Under the pieces are notes generated by a model that did no database searches, had not been told where the DNA came from, and worked only from the letters and a program-made list of their open reading frames with translations. From PALSA-1444 sp964291045 (lineage in GTDB: Bacteria; Chlamydiota; Chlamydiia; Chlamydiales; Rhabdochlamydiaceae), in the NCBI RefSeq assembly GCF_964291045.1, contig NZ_OZ197277.1:1426001-1490000 (forward strand): a stretch of DNA of 64,000 bases. The letters run 5' to 3'. A program made the position numbers and the translations under genes. This document shows, in pieces, positions 34,865 to 43,698 of this stretch. Position 1 is the stretch's first letter. Each line of letters begins with the position of its first letter.

Positions 34865-36249
34865 AAAGAACAAAAATTTATCAAATTACCCCCCGTGATT
34901 TAGGAACTCCTATCACTGTGTGCGGCTGGGTTAAAGCGGCAAGAGATCAAAAGCTTCACGCCTTTATCGACTTAAACGATGGATCCACACTTTCAGGACT
35001 TCAAGTAGTATTAAGCGCTACCCTCCCTCAGTATGAAGAAATCATTCCAAAGCTCACAACTGGCACCTCAATCTGTGTGAAAGGTGTCCTTGTTGAGAGC
35101 CCTAAAGGAAAGCAAAAGTGGGAACTTTTGGCTTCTAGCCTGGAAATTTTAGGCACCTGCCCAGCTGAAAACTACCCTCTACAAAAAAAACACCACTCGT
35201 TTGAATTTTTACGCACGATTGCCCATTTAAGAGCTAGAACCAATACTCAAGGAGCAGTTCAACGGGTCAGAAGCTCTCTTGCCTTTGCTACGCACTCCTT
35301 TTTCCAAGAAAAGGGCTTTCTGTATGTGCAAACTCCCATTATTACCGCCTCAGATTGTGAAGGGGGCGGCTCTCAATTTACGGTCTCTTCTCTTCCGTTT
35401 GAAAAATTTAAGCAAATTCCTCAAGGGGGTATGGATTTTTCCAAAGACTTCTTTGGACAAAGAACGTATCTTACCGTCTCTGGGCAGTTAGAGGGAGAGG
35501 CTCTTGCCTCAGCTCTTTCTGATATCTACACCTTTGGCCCCACCTTCCGGGCAGAAAATTCCAACACCTCTAGGCACCTAGCAGAGTTTTGGATGATCGA
35601 GCCTGAAATGGCGTTTGCGGATCTTCAAGACAATATGGAAATTGCAGAAGAGTATTTAAAGTTCATCATTGAATGGGTCTTAAAAAAAGTGCCTAAAGAT
35701 CTAGAGTTCTTTGATGCCTTCATTGAAAAGGGGCTCCTCACAAGACTAGAATCAATTTTAAGTGCCCCTTTTGCAAGGCTCTCTTATACAGAGGCAGTCC
35801 ACATTCTACAAGCTTCTAAAGAGTCTTTTGTTTTCCCTGTCACCTGGGGATGTGATCTTCAGTCAGAGCATGAGAGATATCTTGCAGAGGTGCATTGTAA
35901 ACGGCCTGTCATTCTTACCGACTATCCAGCAGAAATTAAATCGTTTTATATGAAGCTTAATGCCGATGAAAAAACCGTTGCCGCTATGGATATCGTTGTT
36001 CCTAAAATTGGAGAGCTTATTGGAGGAAGCCAAAGAGAAGATGATTGGGGTAAGCTAAAAAATAAAATACTTCAAAGCGGCCTTAATGTTCATGACTATG
36101 AGTGGTATTTACAGCTAAGAGAATTTGGCTCTGTGCCTCATGCAGGTTTTGGAGCTGGCTTTGAAAGAGTTGTGCAATTCATCACCGGGATGGAAAATAT
36201 CCGGGATGTGATCCCATTCCCTCGCTATCCAGGACATGCAGAGTTTTAA
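34861..36249 (+). CDS. asnS: Asparaginyl-tRNA synthetase
   Basis: From the ATG at 34861, which overlaps the nfo stop as ATGA, the protein is 462 residues, the usual AsnS length. The N-terminal OB-fold anticodon domain (about 1-115, VCGWVKAARDQK) is followed by the class II core with motif 2 (TFRAENSNTSRHLAEFWM) and motif 3 (GFGAGFERVVQFITG). It charges tRNA-Asn directly. Chlamydia trachomatis makes Asn-tRNA by transamidation and has no asnS as far as I recall, so this gene marks the less reduced lineage. Its TAA overlaps the next ATG by one base. Confidence 0.95.
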   Translation: MKRTKIYQITPRDLGTPITVCGWVKAARDQKLHAFIDLNDGSTLSGLQVVLSATLPQYEEIIPKLTTGTSICVKGVLVESPKGKQKWELLASSLEILGTCPAENYPLQKKHHSFEFLRTIAHLRARTNTQGAVQRVRSSLAFATHSFFQEKGFLYVQTPIITASDCEGGGSQFTVSSLPFEKFKQIPQGGMDFSKDFFGQRTYLTVSGQLEGEALASALSDIYTFGPTFRAENSNTSRHLAEFWMIEPEMAFADLQDNMEIAEEYLKFIIEWVLKKVPKDLEFFDAFIEKGLLTRLESILSAPFARLSYTEAVHILQASKESFVFPVTWGCDLQSEHERYLAEVHCKRPVILTDYPAEIKSFYMKLNADEKTVAAMDIVVPKIGELIGGSQREDDWGKLKNKILQSGLNVHDYEWYLQLREFGSVPHAGFGAGFERVVQFITGMENIRDVIPFPRYPGHAEF

Positions 36250-36764
36250 TGATGCAAAGAGGTGTAGTATCTTCTTTTTCTTATGGATGTAGGGCTTGTG
36301 ATAAGCCCTTCACTCTTCCTGAAGAACTAAAAACTCAGTTTCTAGTCACTAGCTGCTGCTATAAGATTTTTCATAAAGAGTGTTTTACAGATTGGTTTAA
36401 GAAAGAGAAATCTTGCTCTTACTGTAGAGCAGTGATTGACCCTCAAAAAGCTGGAAAGCCCCTCACAGGAATTTGGAAGATTTTCCTCCTGGCTCTTCAA
36501 CATAAATACGGTCTCATCGCTCCCCTCTTTCGAAAAAGCTCTTCTCATGTAGAGGCTCTAACCCATCACTTTTCTCAAGATACCGAGTGCCCCATCTGTT
36601 TAACCGACTATCCCCAGATTTCAATTTGTTATGATGAAAAAGAAGATGGCTTTAAACATCAAGCGTGTCTTCATCAAGAAGAAACCATTCAGCTAACACA
36701 CCTTGTGCAGGTGACAAAAACCCTTGTCACCCTAGATCCAACCCTTGCAGCGCACTTTCAATAA
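36249..36764 (+). CDS. RING-finger-like zinc-binding protein
   Basis: The 171-residue protein carries two cysteine/histidine modules. The first resembles a RING-H2 finger: C14-x2-C17-x19-C37-x4-H42-x2-C45-x10-C56-x2-C59, with the text CCYKIFHKECFTDWF matching the eukaryotic CGHxFHxxCxxxW core, except that the first histidine is K39. The second is a half-module, C114-x2-C117-x9-C127-x9-H137-x2-C140. RING domains recruit ubiquitin E2 enzymes; bacteria lack ubiquitin, so a host-directed E3 ligase effector is a reasonable inference. It overlaps the asnS stop by one base and is probably cotranscribed. Zinc ribbon or an unrelated zinc fold is the alternative. Confidence 0.7.
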   Translation: MMQRGVVSSFSYGCRACDKPFTLPEELKTQFLVTSCCYKIFHKECFTDWFKKEKSCSYCRAVIDPQKAGKPLTGIWKIFLLALQHKYGLIAPLFRKSSSHVEALTHHFSQDTECPICLTDYPQISICYDEKEDGFKHQACLHQEETIQLTHLVQVTKTLVTLDPTLAAHFQ

Positions 36765-36855
36765 AAATATGAATACTATCTCTTGAAGTCAAGGGATTCT
36801 CTCATGAAAACATCGGATTTTTAGATTAGAGTTCCCCTCTATTCTTCTTCCTATT

Positions 36856-37779
36856 TTATATTAACTCTTTAGGAGGATCAAATTGCTGCATATCAGAGGG
36901 AAGAGGCGCCCTAATGTGAAGCTTTTCCCCTGTGATGGGGTGACTGAGAAACACCTCATAAGCATGAAGCAGTTGTCTTTTGACTTTATACTTTTCATTC
37001 ACCTGTAAATGACCATAGACAGCATCCCCTAAAACAGGTGTTTTAATATGTTTGAGGTGAACTCTAATTTGATGCGTTCTTCCTGTAATGAGAGTCACAA
37101 AGGTCCAGGTTAAATCATCTCTTACTTCTAATGGCTTAAAAAGAGAAATCGCTGGTCTTCCAGAAGGATCAACACACATCTGTTGCCGTTTGAAGGTATT
37201 GCGTTTAATCGGCTCTCTTACAGTTGTGACACCAGGATTGCCATGACATAGAGTGATGTAGTTTTTTGTGATCTGACGAAGGGCAAACGCTTCAACAAGC
37301 TTGATGTGGGCCTCTCTTGTTTTTGCAGCCAAAAGCACACCGGATGTATCTTTATCTAAACGGTGCACAATACCTGGTCTTAAATTGCCTGTATCTGGAA
37401 GAGATTGGCAGTGGTAGAGAAGGGCGTTGACAAACGTTTGAGAGGGGTGCCCCGGCGCTGGATGAATCACCATACCAGCTGGCTTATTCACCGCAATCAT
37501 GTGGGCATCTTCATAGAGGATATCAAGAGGTATATTTTCTTTTTCTAAAGAAAGCTCAGGTTTTAGCTCAAAGCACACTTCCACTTCATCATCAAGAGAG
37601 AGTTTTTCTCTTTTCTTGATGATCTCTCCATTCACTAATACAAGCCCTTTTTCAATGAGATATTGAAAATAAGTTCTTGAATGGTGAGGATACGTTTGTA
37701 CAAGAAGCTTATCGAGCCTAATATCTTGCATTGCCTCTAAGATAACAAAAGATTCATTCACAAAAGAATTCATGCTCAT
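36856..37779 (-). CDS. rluD: Ribosomal large subunit pseudouridine synthase, RluD type
   Basis: The 307-residue protein has an S4 RNA-binding domain (about residues 15-75, RLDKLLVQTYPHHSRTYFQ) and the RluA-family catalytic domain, with the catalytic aspartate D142 in HRLDKDTSG, plus GRTHQIRVHL. It probably modifies 23S rRNA around helix 69. Its start overlaps the stop of the upstream small gene as ATGA. In Chlamydia the order rluD (sfhB), small gene, then nearby hemA is the same, from memory. Confidence 0.93.
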   Translation of the reverse strand: MSMNSFVNESFVILEAMQDIRLDKLLVQTYPHHSRTYFQYLIEKGLVLVNGEIIKKREKLSLDDEVEVCFELKPELSLEKENIPLDILYEDAHMIAVNKPAGMVIHPAPGHPSQTFVNALLYHCQSLPDTGNLRPGIVHRLDKDTSGVLLAAKTREAHIKLVEAFALRQITKNYITLCHGNPGVTTVREPIKRNTFKRQQMCVDPSGRPAISLFKPLEVRDDLTWTFVTLITGRTHQIRVHLKHIKTPVLGDAVYGHLQVNEKYKVKRQLLHAYEVFLSHPITGEKLHIRAPLPSDMQQFDPPKELI

Positions 37780-38051
37780 GAGCTTAAATTTTCTTTAAGC
37801 TGACGCGCTGTTTCTCTTGATTGCTGAAGACTTCTTTGAATTTGCGCGTTAACCATCGCAAGGCAGTTATCTTGAAATTGCTTAGCATACCCTTGTAAAA
37901 CATCTAAGGGAACCTCAGGAAATAGCTGAGAGAGCGATTTAACCCAAGGGCTATTTGCAGGAAATAAAATAGGTGATGGAGCCATGATACTCTCTTGTCC
38001 CCCATTCATCATGGATATTCTCTCTGTTACAGAATGCACTGGATTTGTCAT
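37776..38051 (-). CDS. Small conserved chlamydial protein
   Basis: I choose the ATG at 38051, preceded by AGAGGTG; a longer frame from 38093 adds 14 residues without a ribosome site. The 91-residue protein is unlike any family I can name with certainty; its position just before rluD matches CT659 of Chlamydia (the DUF5399 group, from memory). The C-terminal half is helical and charged (QDNCLAMVNAQIQRSLQQS). It overlaps rluD by 4 bases, so translation is coupled. Confidence 0.75.
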   Translation of the reverse strand: MTNPVHSVTERISMMNGGQESIMAPSPILFPANSPWVKSLSQLFPEVPLDVLQGYAKQFQDNCLAMVNAQIQRSLQQSRETARQLKENLSS

Positions 38052-38093
38052 ACTACACCTCTTATGTTCATTATATAAGATCAGAGAGCGCAA

Positions 38094-38489
38094 ATGATAG
38101 AAAAAACTGCACTACGACTTCTGGGGATTAAAAACAGGAGTCAAGAAGAGCTTCGGCAAAAGCTTTTAGCTAAAGGATTTCCCTTAAGTGAAATTAATGG
38201 GATCATTCAAAAGCTTGTGGATTTGGGGTATATTCAAGATGAAAATACAACAAAAACCCGGTTTCAAATGTATCTTAATAGAGGATATGGCCCTCGCTAT
38301 ATTAAGATTAAACTGAAACAACAAGGACTTTTGATGCCCCCCTACTCTTTAGAACTCCAGAAAAAAGTAGCTACTAAGCTATTAGAGAATCCCTCTTTAC
38401 AAAAGAAAGATCAAAAGCAAAAGGCTGCTCTTTTAAGTAGAAGAGGATTTGATCTTGATCTCATCTACGCCCTTGTCATGGAAGATTAA
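38094..38489 (+). CDS. recX: RecX-family regulatory protein
   Basis: The 131-residue protein shows the three-helix repeats of RecX: ALRLLGIKNRSQEELRQKL, then LVDLGYIQDE and RFQMYLNRGYGPRYIKIKL, then a diverged third repeat. RecX binds RecA filaments and limits them. The length is at the short end (usually 150-270). It diverges from the small gene at 38051. recA is not in this window. The family call is good; its activity is not shown. Confidence 0.85.
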   Translation: MIEKTALRLLGIKNRSQEELRQKLLAKGFPLSEINGIIQKLVDLGYIQDENTTKTRFQMYLNRGYGPRYIKIKLKQQGLLMPPYSLELQKKVATKLLENPSLQKKDQKQKAALLSRRGFDLDLIYALVMED

Positions 38490-38551
38490 AAAAACGCTCC
38501 CTTTGCAGAAATTCTTGGGTCCTATATAAACAAAAAAATATTAGGATCTTC

Positions 38552-39523
38552 ATGCAAATAGGTGTTATTGGACTCAATTTTGAGTCAGCGTCTTTAGAAT
38601 CTAGAGAGCTTTTTCTCAAAGCACTTAAGACTCTTTCCCTAGATCAAAGCCATGTCCTCTTATCGACATGTAACCGCGTTGAGCTTTATCTCAGTCATGT
38701 CAATATTGAAGAGCTGGAGAATGCTGTTGTATCTCACATTAAAAACTTCATGCAAAGTGAGTGCGTCCCTATTTACTCTCTTTCAGAAGAGGAGTGCTTT
38801 TTACATTTGGTTAGTGTCACAGCCGGGATGAAAAGCTCTCTTTTAGGAGAGCACTCTATTCAAAGACAAGTCAAAATGGCGTATGAAACAGCTAGATGTG
38901 AAAGAAAGCTCTCCTCTTCTTTACACTACCTCTTTCAAAAATCTTTAAAGATCGCTAAAACTCTTCGGTCCTTAGCGCCCCCTATTCACCCTTTAGTGAC
39001 TCTAGAGAGCACTATTTTTCAGCTTGTAGAAGAGTTAAGCTCCTCTTCTCTTTCCCTTCTTTTACTTGGCTATTCTGAAACCAATCGAAAAATCATCCAC
39101 TATTTTTCTAGAAGGTGTCAGCATAAAATGACACTTTTATCTCATAGAAAAGAATTACCCTCTTCTCTTGCTTTAAACACCTTTCTTAAATCTTATAATG
39201 AGCTGCAAAATGCTCATCACTACGATGTGATCATCTCAGCGACCACAGCATCTAGGTATCTTCTCTCCTCTTTAAATGCGCCCTGCTCTACTCAGCTCAT
39301 CATCGATCTTTGTATGCCGCGAACTATTCATCCTCAGATTAAAAGTGATTTAGGGATTTCTCTTTTAACCATGGATCACTTAAGCAAACTGTTAGAAGAT
39401 CGCCACCATCTTCAACTCGCTGATCTAGAAGAAATTAATAGCTTAATGAAAAAGATGACAGATCTTTATGTTCAAAAATTAGAGGAGAGGCGATTAAAAA
39501 ACGCCTCTTTTATCCTTAATTAA
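38552..39523 (+). CDS. hemA: Glutamyl-tRNA reductase
   Basis: The 323-residue protein has the catalytic cysteine in STCNRVELYL (about C50) and the substrate motif LLGEHSIQRQVK, then a Rossmann NADPH domain (LLLLGYSETNRKI). It reduces Glu-tRNA to glutamate-1-semialdehyde for haem synthesis. It is about 90 residues shorter than the E. coli enzyme: the C-terminal dimerisation helix is reduced, as also in Chlamydia from memory. The last ~230 bases of this gene reappear as a decayed copy at 43348-43579. Confidence 0.92.
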   Translation: MQIGVIGLNFESASLESRELFLKALKTLSLDQSHVLLSTCNRVELYLSHVNIEELENAVVSHIKNFMQSECVPIYSLSEEECFLHLVSVTAGMKSSLLGEHSIQRQVKMAYETARCERKLSSSLHYLFQKSLKIAKTLRSLAPPIHPLVTLESTIFQLVEELSSSSLSLLLLGYSETNRKIIHYFSRRCQHKMTLLSHRKELPSSLALNTFLKSYNELQNAHHYDVIISATTASRYLLSSLNAPCSTQLIIDLCMPRTIHPQIKSDLGISLLTMDHLSKLLEDRHHLQLADLEEINSLMKKMTDLYVQKLEERRLKNASFILN

Positions 39524-39581
39524 AAAAATATTTTTATTTAATAAAATGGGTTTTCATCTTTTGAGTGAGGAGTATCATCAA

Positions 39582-39638
39582 ATGGAGGCATCCACTCATA
39601 ATAACATCTCTACCCCTCCCTCTTCATTCCACGCTTAA
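39582..39638 (+). other. 18-codon mini-ORF kept in both duplication units (copy A)
   Basis: ATG to TAA encodes MEASTHNNISTPPSSFHA, with GTGAGGAG upstream. The second copy (43646-43702) encodes the same peptide apart from one residue. It overlaps the end of the TPR gene and may be the start of a gene lost here. Too short to call as a gene. Confidence 0.3.
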
Positions 39639-42600
39639 GTGAGAGCTTTTTGCCTTCTTTTGATATAAGAGATAAAATTTTTTAAATCAATAACCCGTGT
39701 GAAATCAAGTTCAAACGCCCGGATGAAGAGATCGCCTCTTGAAAGAATCGTCTTCTCATCAAAAAGAAGAATGCCTTCTTTATCATCCATCATAAGAGCT
39801 GCTAAGTGATACGCTCCTCCCTCATACGTCCCTAACTGTATGGCTCTCATGAAAAGCTGTTTACAAGATAAAGTGATTCCATTTAAAAGCAAAATAGTTT
39901 CTATCTTCTGATTAAAGAGCTCTTTTCCTAAAAGGAAGTAAGGCAAGCTATACTCAGGATTAATATCGATAGCTTTGAGATAAAGAGCTTCTTTTGAGGC
40001 ATAACTCTTTTCATGAATGATCAAGGCGTCTTGAAAACTGGTTGCAAGAGCCACATAAGCCTCTTCGCAAGAAGGACTATATTTAAGTAATGTAAGTAAA
40101 AATTCCTGTTTTTTTGAAAAATAAAGCGTATCACTGGCAGTAAGATCATCTAAATTTTCATAATAGCTCTCTGTAGACCAACTAAAATTGTGTTCTTGAT
40201 TGTGATGATGCTCTTTAAGGTCCTTTCCAAACATATAGAGATATTTAGATGCTACGCCTATGAGTTCATACTGAGAAAGAATCCTAGCTAGTATTGTGTA
40301 AGCTTCTAATCGGTTTTTGGAGCATTGATGAGCTTGATTTAAGGCTTGATAAAATAGATCTTGCTTTCTTAAATATTCATGAGGATAAAGAGATTCTGCT
40401 TGCCTTACGAGGCTTATAGCGATGCTCTCATGTGAGCTAGCCTCCTCATAACAAGCTCTTTTGTCATACAGATTTCCATTTAATAGAATGCGCTGTTCAG
40501 GATGAAGAGCATCACCTATTTTTATTAAAATATGCTTAGCTGGATCGTTTTGATAAGCATATGTGTAAGCCATCAATTGTGTGAACTTTATCCCATCTTT
40601 TAATACGGTATGCTTTCTCAAAGAGAGATAGTCTCCAACCCCTTTATCTCCATTACATTTTAAATATGCCGACGAAAGAAAAGGAAGTGCGTATTGATAG
40701 AGTGCCTTTGCAGAAGCTACCTCCCCATTTTTTAATGTTAAAGAAGCTCCTTCCTTGAGAAGCTGTGCTCTTGATAGCCCATCTTTGATTGTAAATGTGT
40801 AGCTAAATTCTGGAAGAAGAAACTCTGTTTCATTAAATAGATGAGAAGCTACAGAGAAAAAACTAGGAGCAAATCGTGAGCTAACTTCAGAGAGAGGAGC
40901 TAAATTAAGGGCCTCTTTAAAACAAAATTTAATATCTACTTCTATCCCATTTTTTAGGAGAATAGTGTCATCTTGAATGACCAAAATTAAACCAAAATAC
41001 CCTTCTATATTGTTTGGATTTCTTTCAATTTCTTGAATATAGAGATCTTTTAAATATTGTCTAGCTTGGTCACTTATGCTGTTACCCGGCTCTAAATTTA
41101 GAGTCTTAAGATAAAGATCTTTTTTTGTATAAATTTCCCCGCTTAAAAGCTCTACCGTTTCATCTTCTTCTAAAAGAGTAGCAAGATCACTATAAACGCT
41201 GACCTTTTTAGGATTTAACTGGGCCACCTTAAGATAAAGATCTTTTTTTGTATAGATTTCCCCGCTTAAAAGCTCTACTGTTTCATTTTTTTCTAGAACA
41301 ATAGCAAGATTACTGTAAGCATTTTCCTCTTTAGGATTTAGCTGGATGACCTTACAATAAAGTTTCTTCTTTGTATAGATCTCTCCACTTAAAAGCTCTA
41401 TTCTTTCACTACTTGCTAGGCAAACCGCAAGACAAAAGTAAGCACTTGTATATTGGGGATTTAACTCAATGGCCTTAATACAAAGTTCTTTTTTTGTATA
41501 GACCTCCTCATTTAAAAACGTTACCGTTTCATTACCTTCTAATATTAGGCAACACGCAAGACTCGTATAAGCCTCTGCATATTTAGGAGGTAAATAAGCT
41601 TCAGAATTTAACTCAATGGCTTTAAGATACAGCTCTTTTTTTGTATAGATCTCTCCACTTAAAAGCTTTACTTTTTCATCGATTTGTAGCAAAGTCGCAA
41701 GATTATAATAAGCATTTTCGTTCTTAGGATTTAACTGAGCGGCCTTAATATAAAGCGTTTTTTTTGTATAGATCTCTCCACTTAAAAGTTCTGCCGTTTC
41801 ATCTTGTTCTAAGCAATTTGCAAGCTCATTGTAAGCATGTGCAATATGAGGATTTAGCTCAATAGCCTCAAGATAAAGTTTTTTCCGTGTATAGCTCTCC
41901 CCACTTAAAAGCTCTACTATCTCATCATTTTCTAGAATATCTGCAAGATGATTATAAAAATCTTCATCTTTAGGATTTAATTCAATGGCCTTAACATAAA
42001 GCTCTTTCCGTGTATAGCTCTCCCCACTTAAAAGCTCTACTGTCTCATCATTTTCTAGAATACCCGCAAGATTATAGTAAGAATTCTCATACTGAGGATT
42101 TAGATCAATGGCCTTAAGATAAAGCTCTTTCTGTGTATAGATCTCCCCACTTAAAAGCTCTACTGTCTCCTCATTTTCTAGAATACCTGCAAGATTATAG
42201 TAAGAATTCTCATACTGAGGATTTAGATCAATAGCCTTAAGATAAAGCTCTTTCTGTGTATAGATCTCCCCATTTAAAAGCTCTACTGTCTCATCATTTT
42301 CTAGAATACCCGCAAGATGATCATAAAAATCTTCATCGTTAGGGTTTAACTGGATAGCTTTAAGATAAAGCTCTTTCTGTGTATAGATCTCCCCATTTAA
42401 AAGCTCTACTGTCTCATCATTTTCTAGAATACCCGCAAGATGATCATAAAAATCTTCATCGTTAGGGTTTAACTGGATAGCTTTAAGATAAAGCTCTTTC
42501 TGTGTATAGATCTCCCCATTTAAAAGCTCTACTGTCTCATCATTTTCTAGAAGATTTGCAAGATTGTTATAAGAATTCTCATCCTGAGGATTTAGCTGGA

Positions 42601-42997
42601 TAGCTTTAAGATAAAGATCTTTATTTGTATAGGTCTCTCCATTTAAAAGTTCTACCTTTTCATTATCTTCTAGAAGATTTGCAAGCTTATAGCAAGCATT
42701 TGCATCTTCAGCGTTACAACTCATTGCCTGAATAAAAAATTCTTTTTCTGTATCAGATTTATCATTTAAGGACTCTATGATCGGATGGATAGTTAAGAAC
42801 TTTAATTCTTTATTAATATTTTTATTCTGATTTATTTCTAAAATATTATGAGCTATCTGCTCTACTTTTGAAGCTTCATATGAACTTTTTTGAGAGGAAT
42901 TTTCCTCATCATTTTTTGCTAAAGCAGATAATGCATTTTCTGTGTCATGAAATAATGCTGATTGATTTGTCGTTAACGCATAAGGTCTAATTGTCAT
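39635..42997 (-). CDS. Giant TPR-repeat protein A
   Basis: The 1120-residue protein has a ~110-residue N-terminal region, then about 14 units with a 41-residue period (123 bp), each like NGEIYTQKELYLKAIQLNP followed by YNNLANLLENDETVELL. The helix pair fits a tetratricopeptide repeat with an extra seven-residue insert. The C-terminal ~450 residues contain degenerate TPR helices and an end (SRGDLFIRAFELDFTRV) almost identical to protein B. TPR arrays bind proteins; no signal peptide or membrane segment is seen, and the target is unknown. It faces hemA convergently. Paralogue of the gene at 43699-47364. Confidence 0.85.
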   Translation of the reverse strand: MTIRPYALTTNQSALFHDTENALSALAKNDEENSSQKSSYEASKVEQIAHNILEINQNKNINKELKFLTIHPIIESLNDKSDTEKEFFIQAMSCNAEDANACYKLANLLEDNEKVELLNGETYTNKDLYLKAIQLNPQDENSYNNLANLLENDETVELLNGEIYTQKELYLKAIQLNPNDEDFYDHLAGILENDETVELLNGEIYTQKELYLKAIQLNPNDEDFYDHLAGILENDETVELLNGEIYTQKELYLKAIDLNPQYENSYYNLAGILENEETVELLSGEIYTQKELYLKAIDLNPQYENSYYNLAGILENDETVELLSGESYTRKELYVKAIELNPKDEDFYNHLADILENDEIVELLSGESYTRKKLYLEAIELNPHIAHAYNELANCLEQDETAELLSGEIYTKKTLYIKAAQLNPKNENAYYNLATLLQIDEKVKLLSGEIYTKKELYLKAIELNSEAYLPPKYAEAYTSLACCLILEGNETVTFLNEEVYTKKELCIKAIELNPQYTSAYFCLAVCLASSERIELLSGEIYTKKKLYCKVIQLNPKEENAYSNLAIVLEKNETVELLSGEIYTKKDLYLKVAQLNPKKVSVYSDLATLLEEDETVELLSGEIYTKKDLYLKTLNLEPGNSISDQARQYLKDLYIQEIERNPNNIEGYFGLILVIQDDTILLKNGIEVDIKFCFKEALNLAPLSEVSSRFAPSFFSVASHLFNETEFLLPEFSYTFTIKDGLSRAQLLKEGASLTLKNGEVASAKALYQYALPFLSSAYLKCNGDKGVGDYLSLRKHTVLKDGIKFTQLMAYTYAYQNDPAKHILIKIGDALHPEQRILLNGNLYDKRACYEEASSHESIAISLVRQAESLYPHEYLRKQDLFYQALNQAHQCSKNRLEAYTILARILSQYELIGVASKYLYMFGKDLKEHHHNQEHNFSWSTESYYENLDDLTASDTLYFSKKQEFLLTLLKYSPSCEEAYVALATSFQDALIIHEKSYASKEALYLKAIDINPEYSLPYFLLGKELFNQKIETILLLNGITLSCKQLFMRAIQLGTYEGGAYHLAALMMDDKEGILLFDEKTILSRGDLFIRAFELDFTRVIDLKNFISYIKRRQKALT

Positions 42998-43197
42998 GAT
43001 GTAACTCTTCTATTTACGTTCGCTTGTCGTTAAAGGATACCGATCTATCACTTTATACCCTAGCGTGCCTATTTGTAAAATTTGACATATTAGCAATATT
43101 TTTAATTAAAGTAAAACATTCATTAAATGACTTGAAGTTGATTTTTTAAAGAAGTGGGTTCCTTGCCAGTTGAAGGAACTAAATCTTCATTAAAATA
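42998..43197. other. Upstream region of TPR gene A
   Basis: No gene. The sequence is a diverged copy of the region upstream of TPR gene B (47365-47573); the shared phrase AGCAATATTTTTAATTAAAG is kept in both and may belong to the promoter. Confidence 0.5.
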
Positions 43198-43345
43198 TTA
43201 GAAATCTATCTCTTTTTTTAGATGAGCTGCAAAGATTTTCAAGAATCGATGCATTTCTGAAGGAGGAGAGGGGGCACTTTTTTCTCTTGGGTAAGGGGGT
43301 ATTTTTCCCCTGCTTACACAAAATCATTTGAATAAACGCCTCAAT
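43198..43345 (-). pseudogene. Decayed 3' end of the NYN nuclease gene
   Basis: This stretch matches the last ~150 bases of the intact NYN gene (47574-47723), from the phrase IEAFIQMIL to the stop. Small indels shift the frame after about 15 codons, so it encodes nothing useful. It ends abruptly at the junction with the hemA fragment, marking the duplication breakpoint. Confidence 0.88.
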
Positions 43346-43347
43346 CC

Positions 43348-43579
43348 ACTCAGCTCATCATCGATCTTTGTATGCCGCGAACTATTCATCCTCAGATTAA
43401 AAGTGATGCCAATATTTCTCTTTTAATCATGGATCACTTAAGCAAACTGTTAGAATATCGCCACATTTTCAATTGAGAGGGCTAGAAGGAATCAAGAACT
43501 TGATGAAAAAGATAACAGATTTTTATGTTCAAAAATTAGAGGCGGGGCTATTAAAAATGCTTCTTTTATTCTCAATTAA
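43348..43579 (+). pseudogene. Decayed 3' end of hemA
   Basis: It matches hemA from 39290 to its stop. The copy starts abruptly two bases after the NYN fragment and has a small deletion that produces an early TGA after YRHIFN, where intact hemA reads DRHHLQLADL. It has no start codon or ribosome site. Confidence 0.9.
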
Positions 43580-43698
43580 AATATTAAAAAAATATTTTTA
43601 TTTAATAAAACTGGTTTCCATCTTTTGAGTGAGGGGCATCATCAAATGGAGACATCAACTCATAATAACATCTCTACCCCTCCCTCTTCATTCCACGC

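Larger units (their letters stand above)
39290..43345. repeat. Tandem duplication, unit A
   Basis: Unit A runs from inside hemA (39290) through the first TPR gene to a decayed NYN gene end (43345). Unit B (43348-47723) repeats the same order: hemA end, TPR gene, NYN gene end. The outer ends of the pair are the intact hemA (left) and the intact NYN gene (right), as expected for a direct tandem duplication. Unit B is ~320 bases longer, mainly because its TPR gene has more repeats. Confidence 0.9.

Noticed and set aside
43348..43579. Second hemA gene
   Set aside because: Only the last third is present, without a start and with an early stop; it is a duplication remnant.
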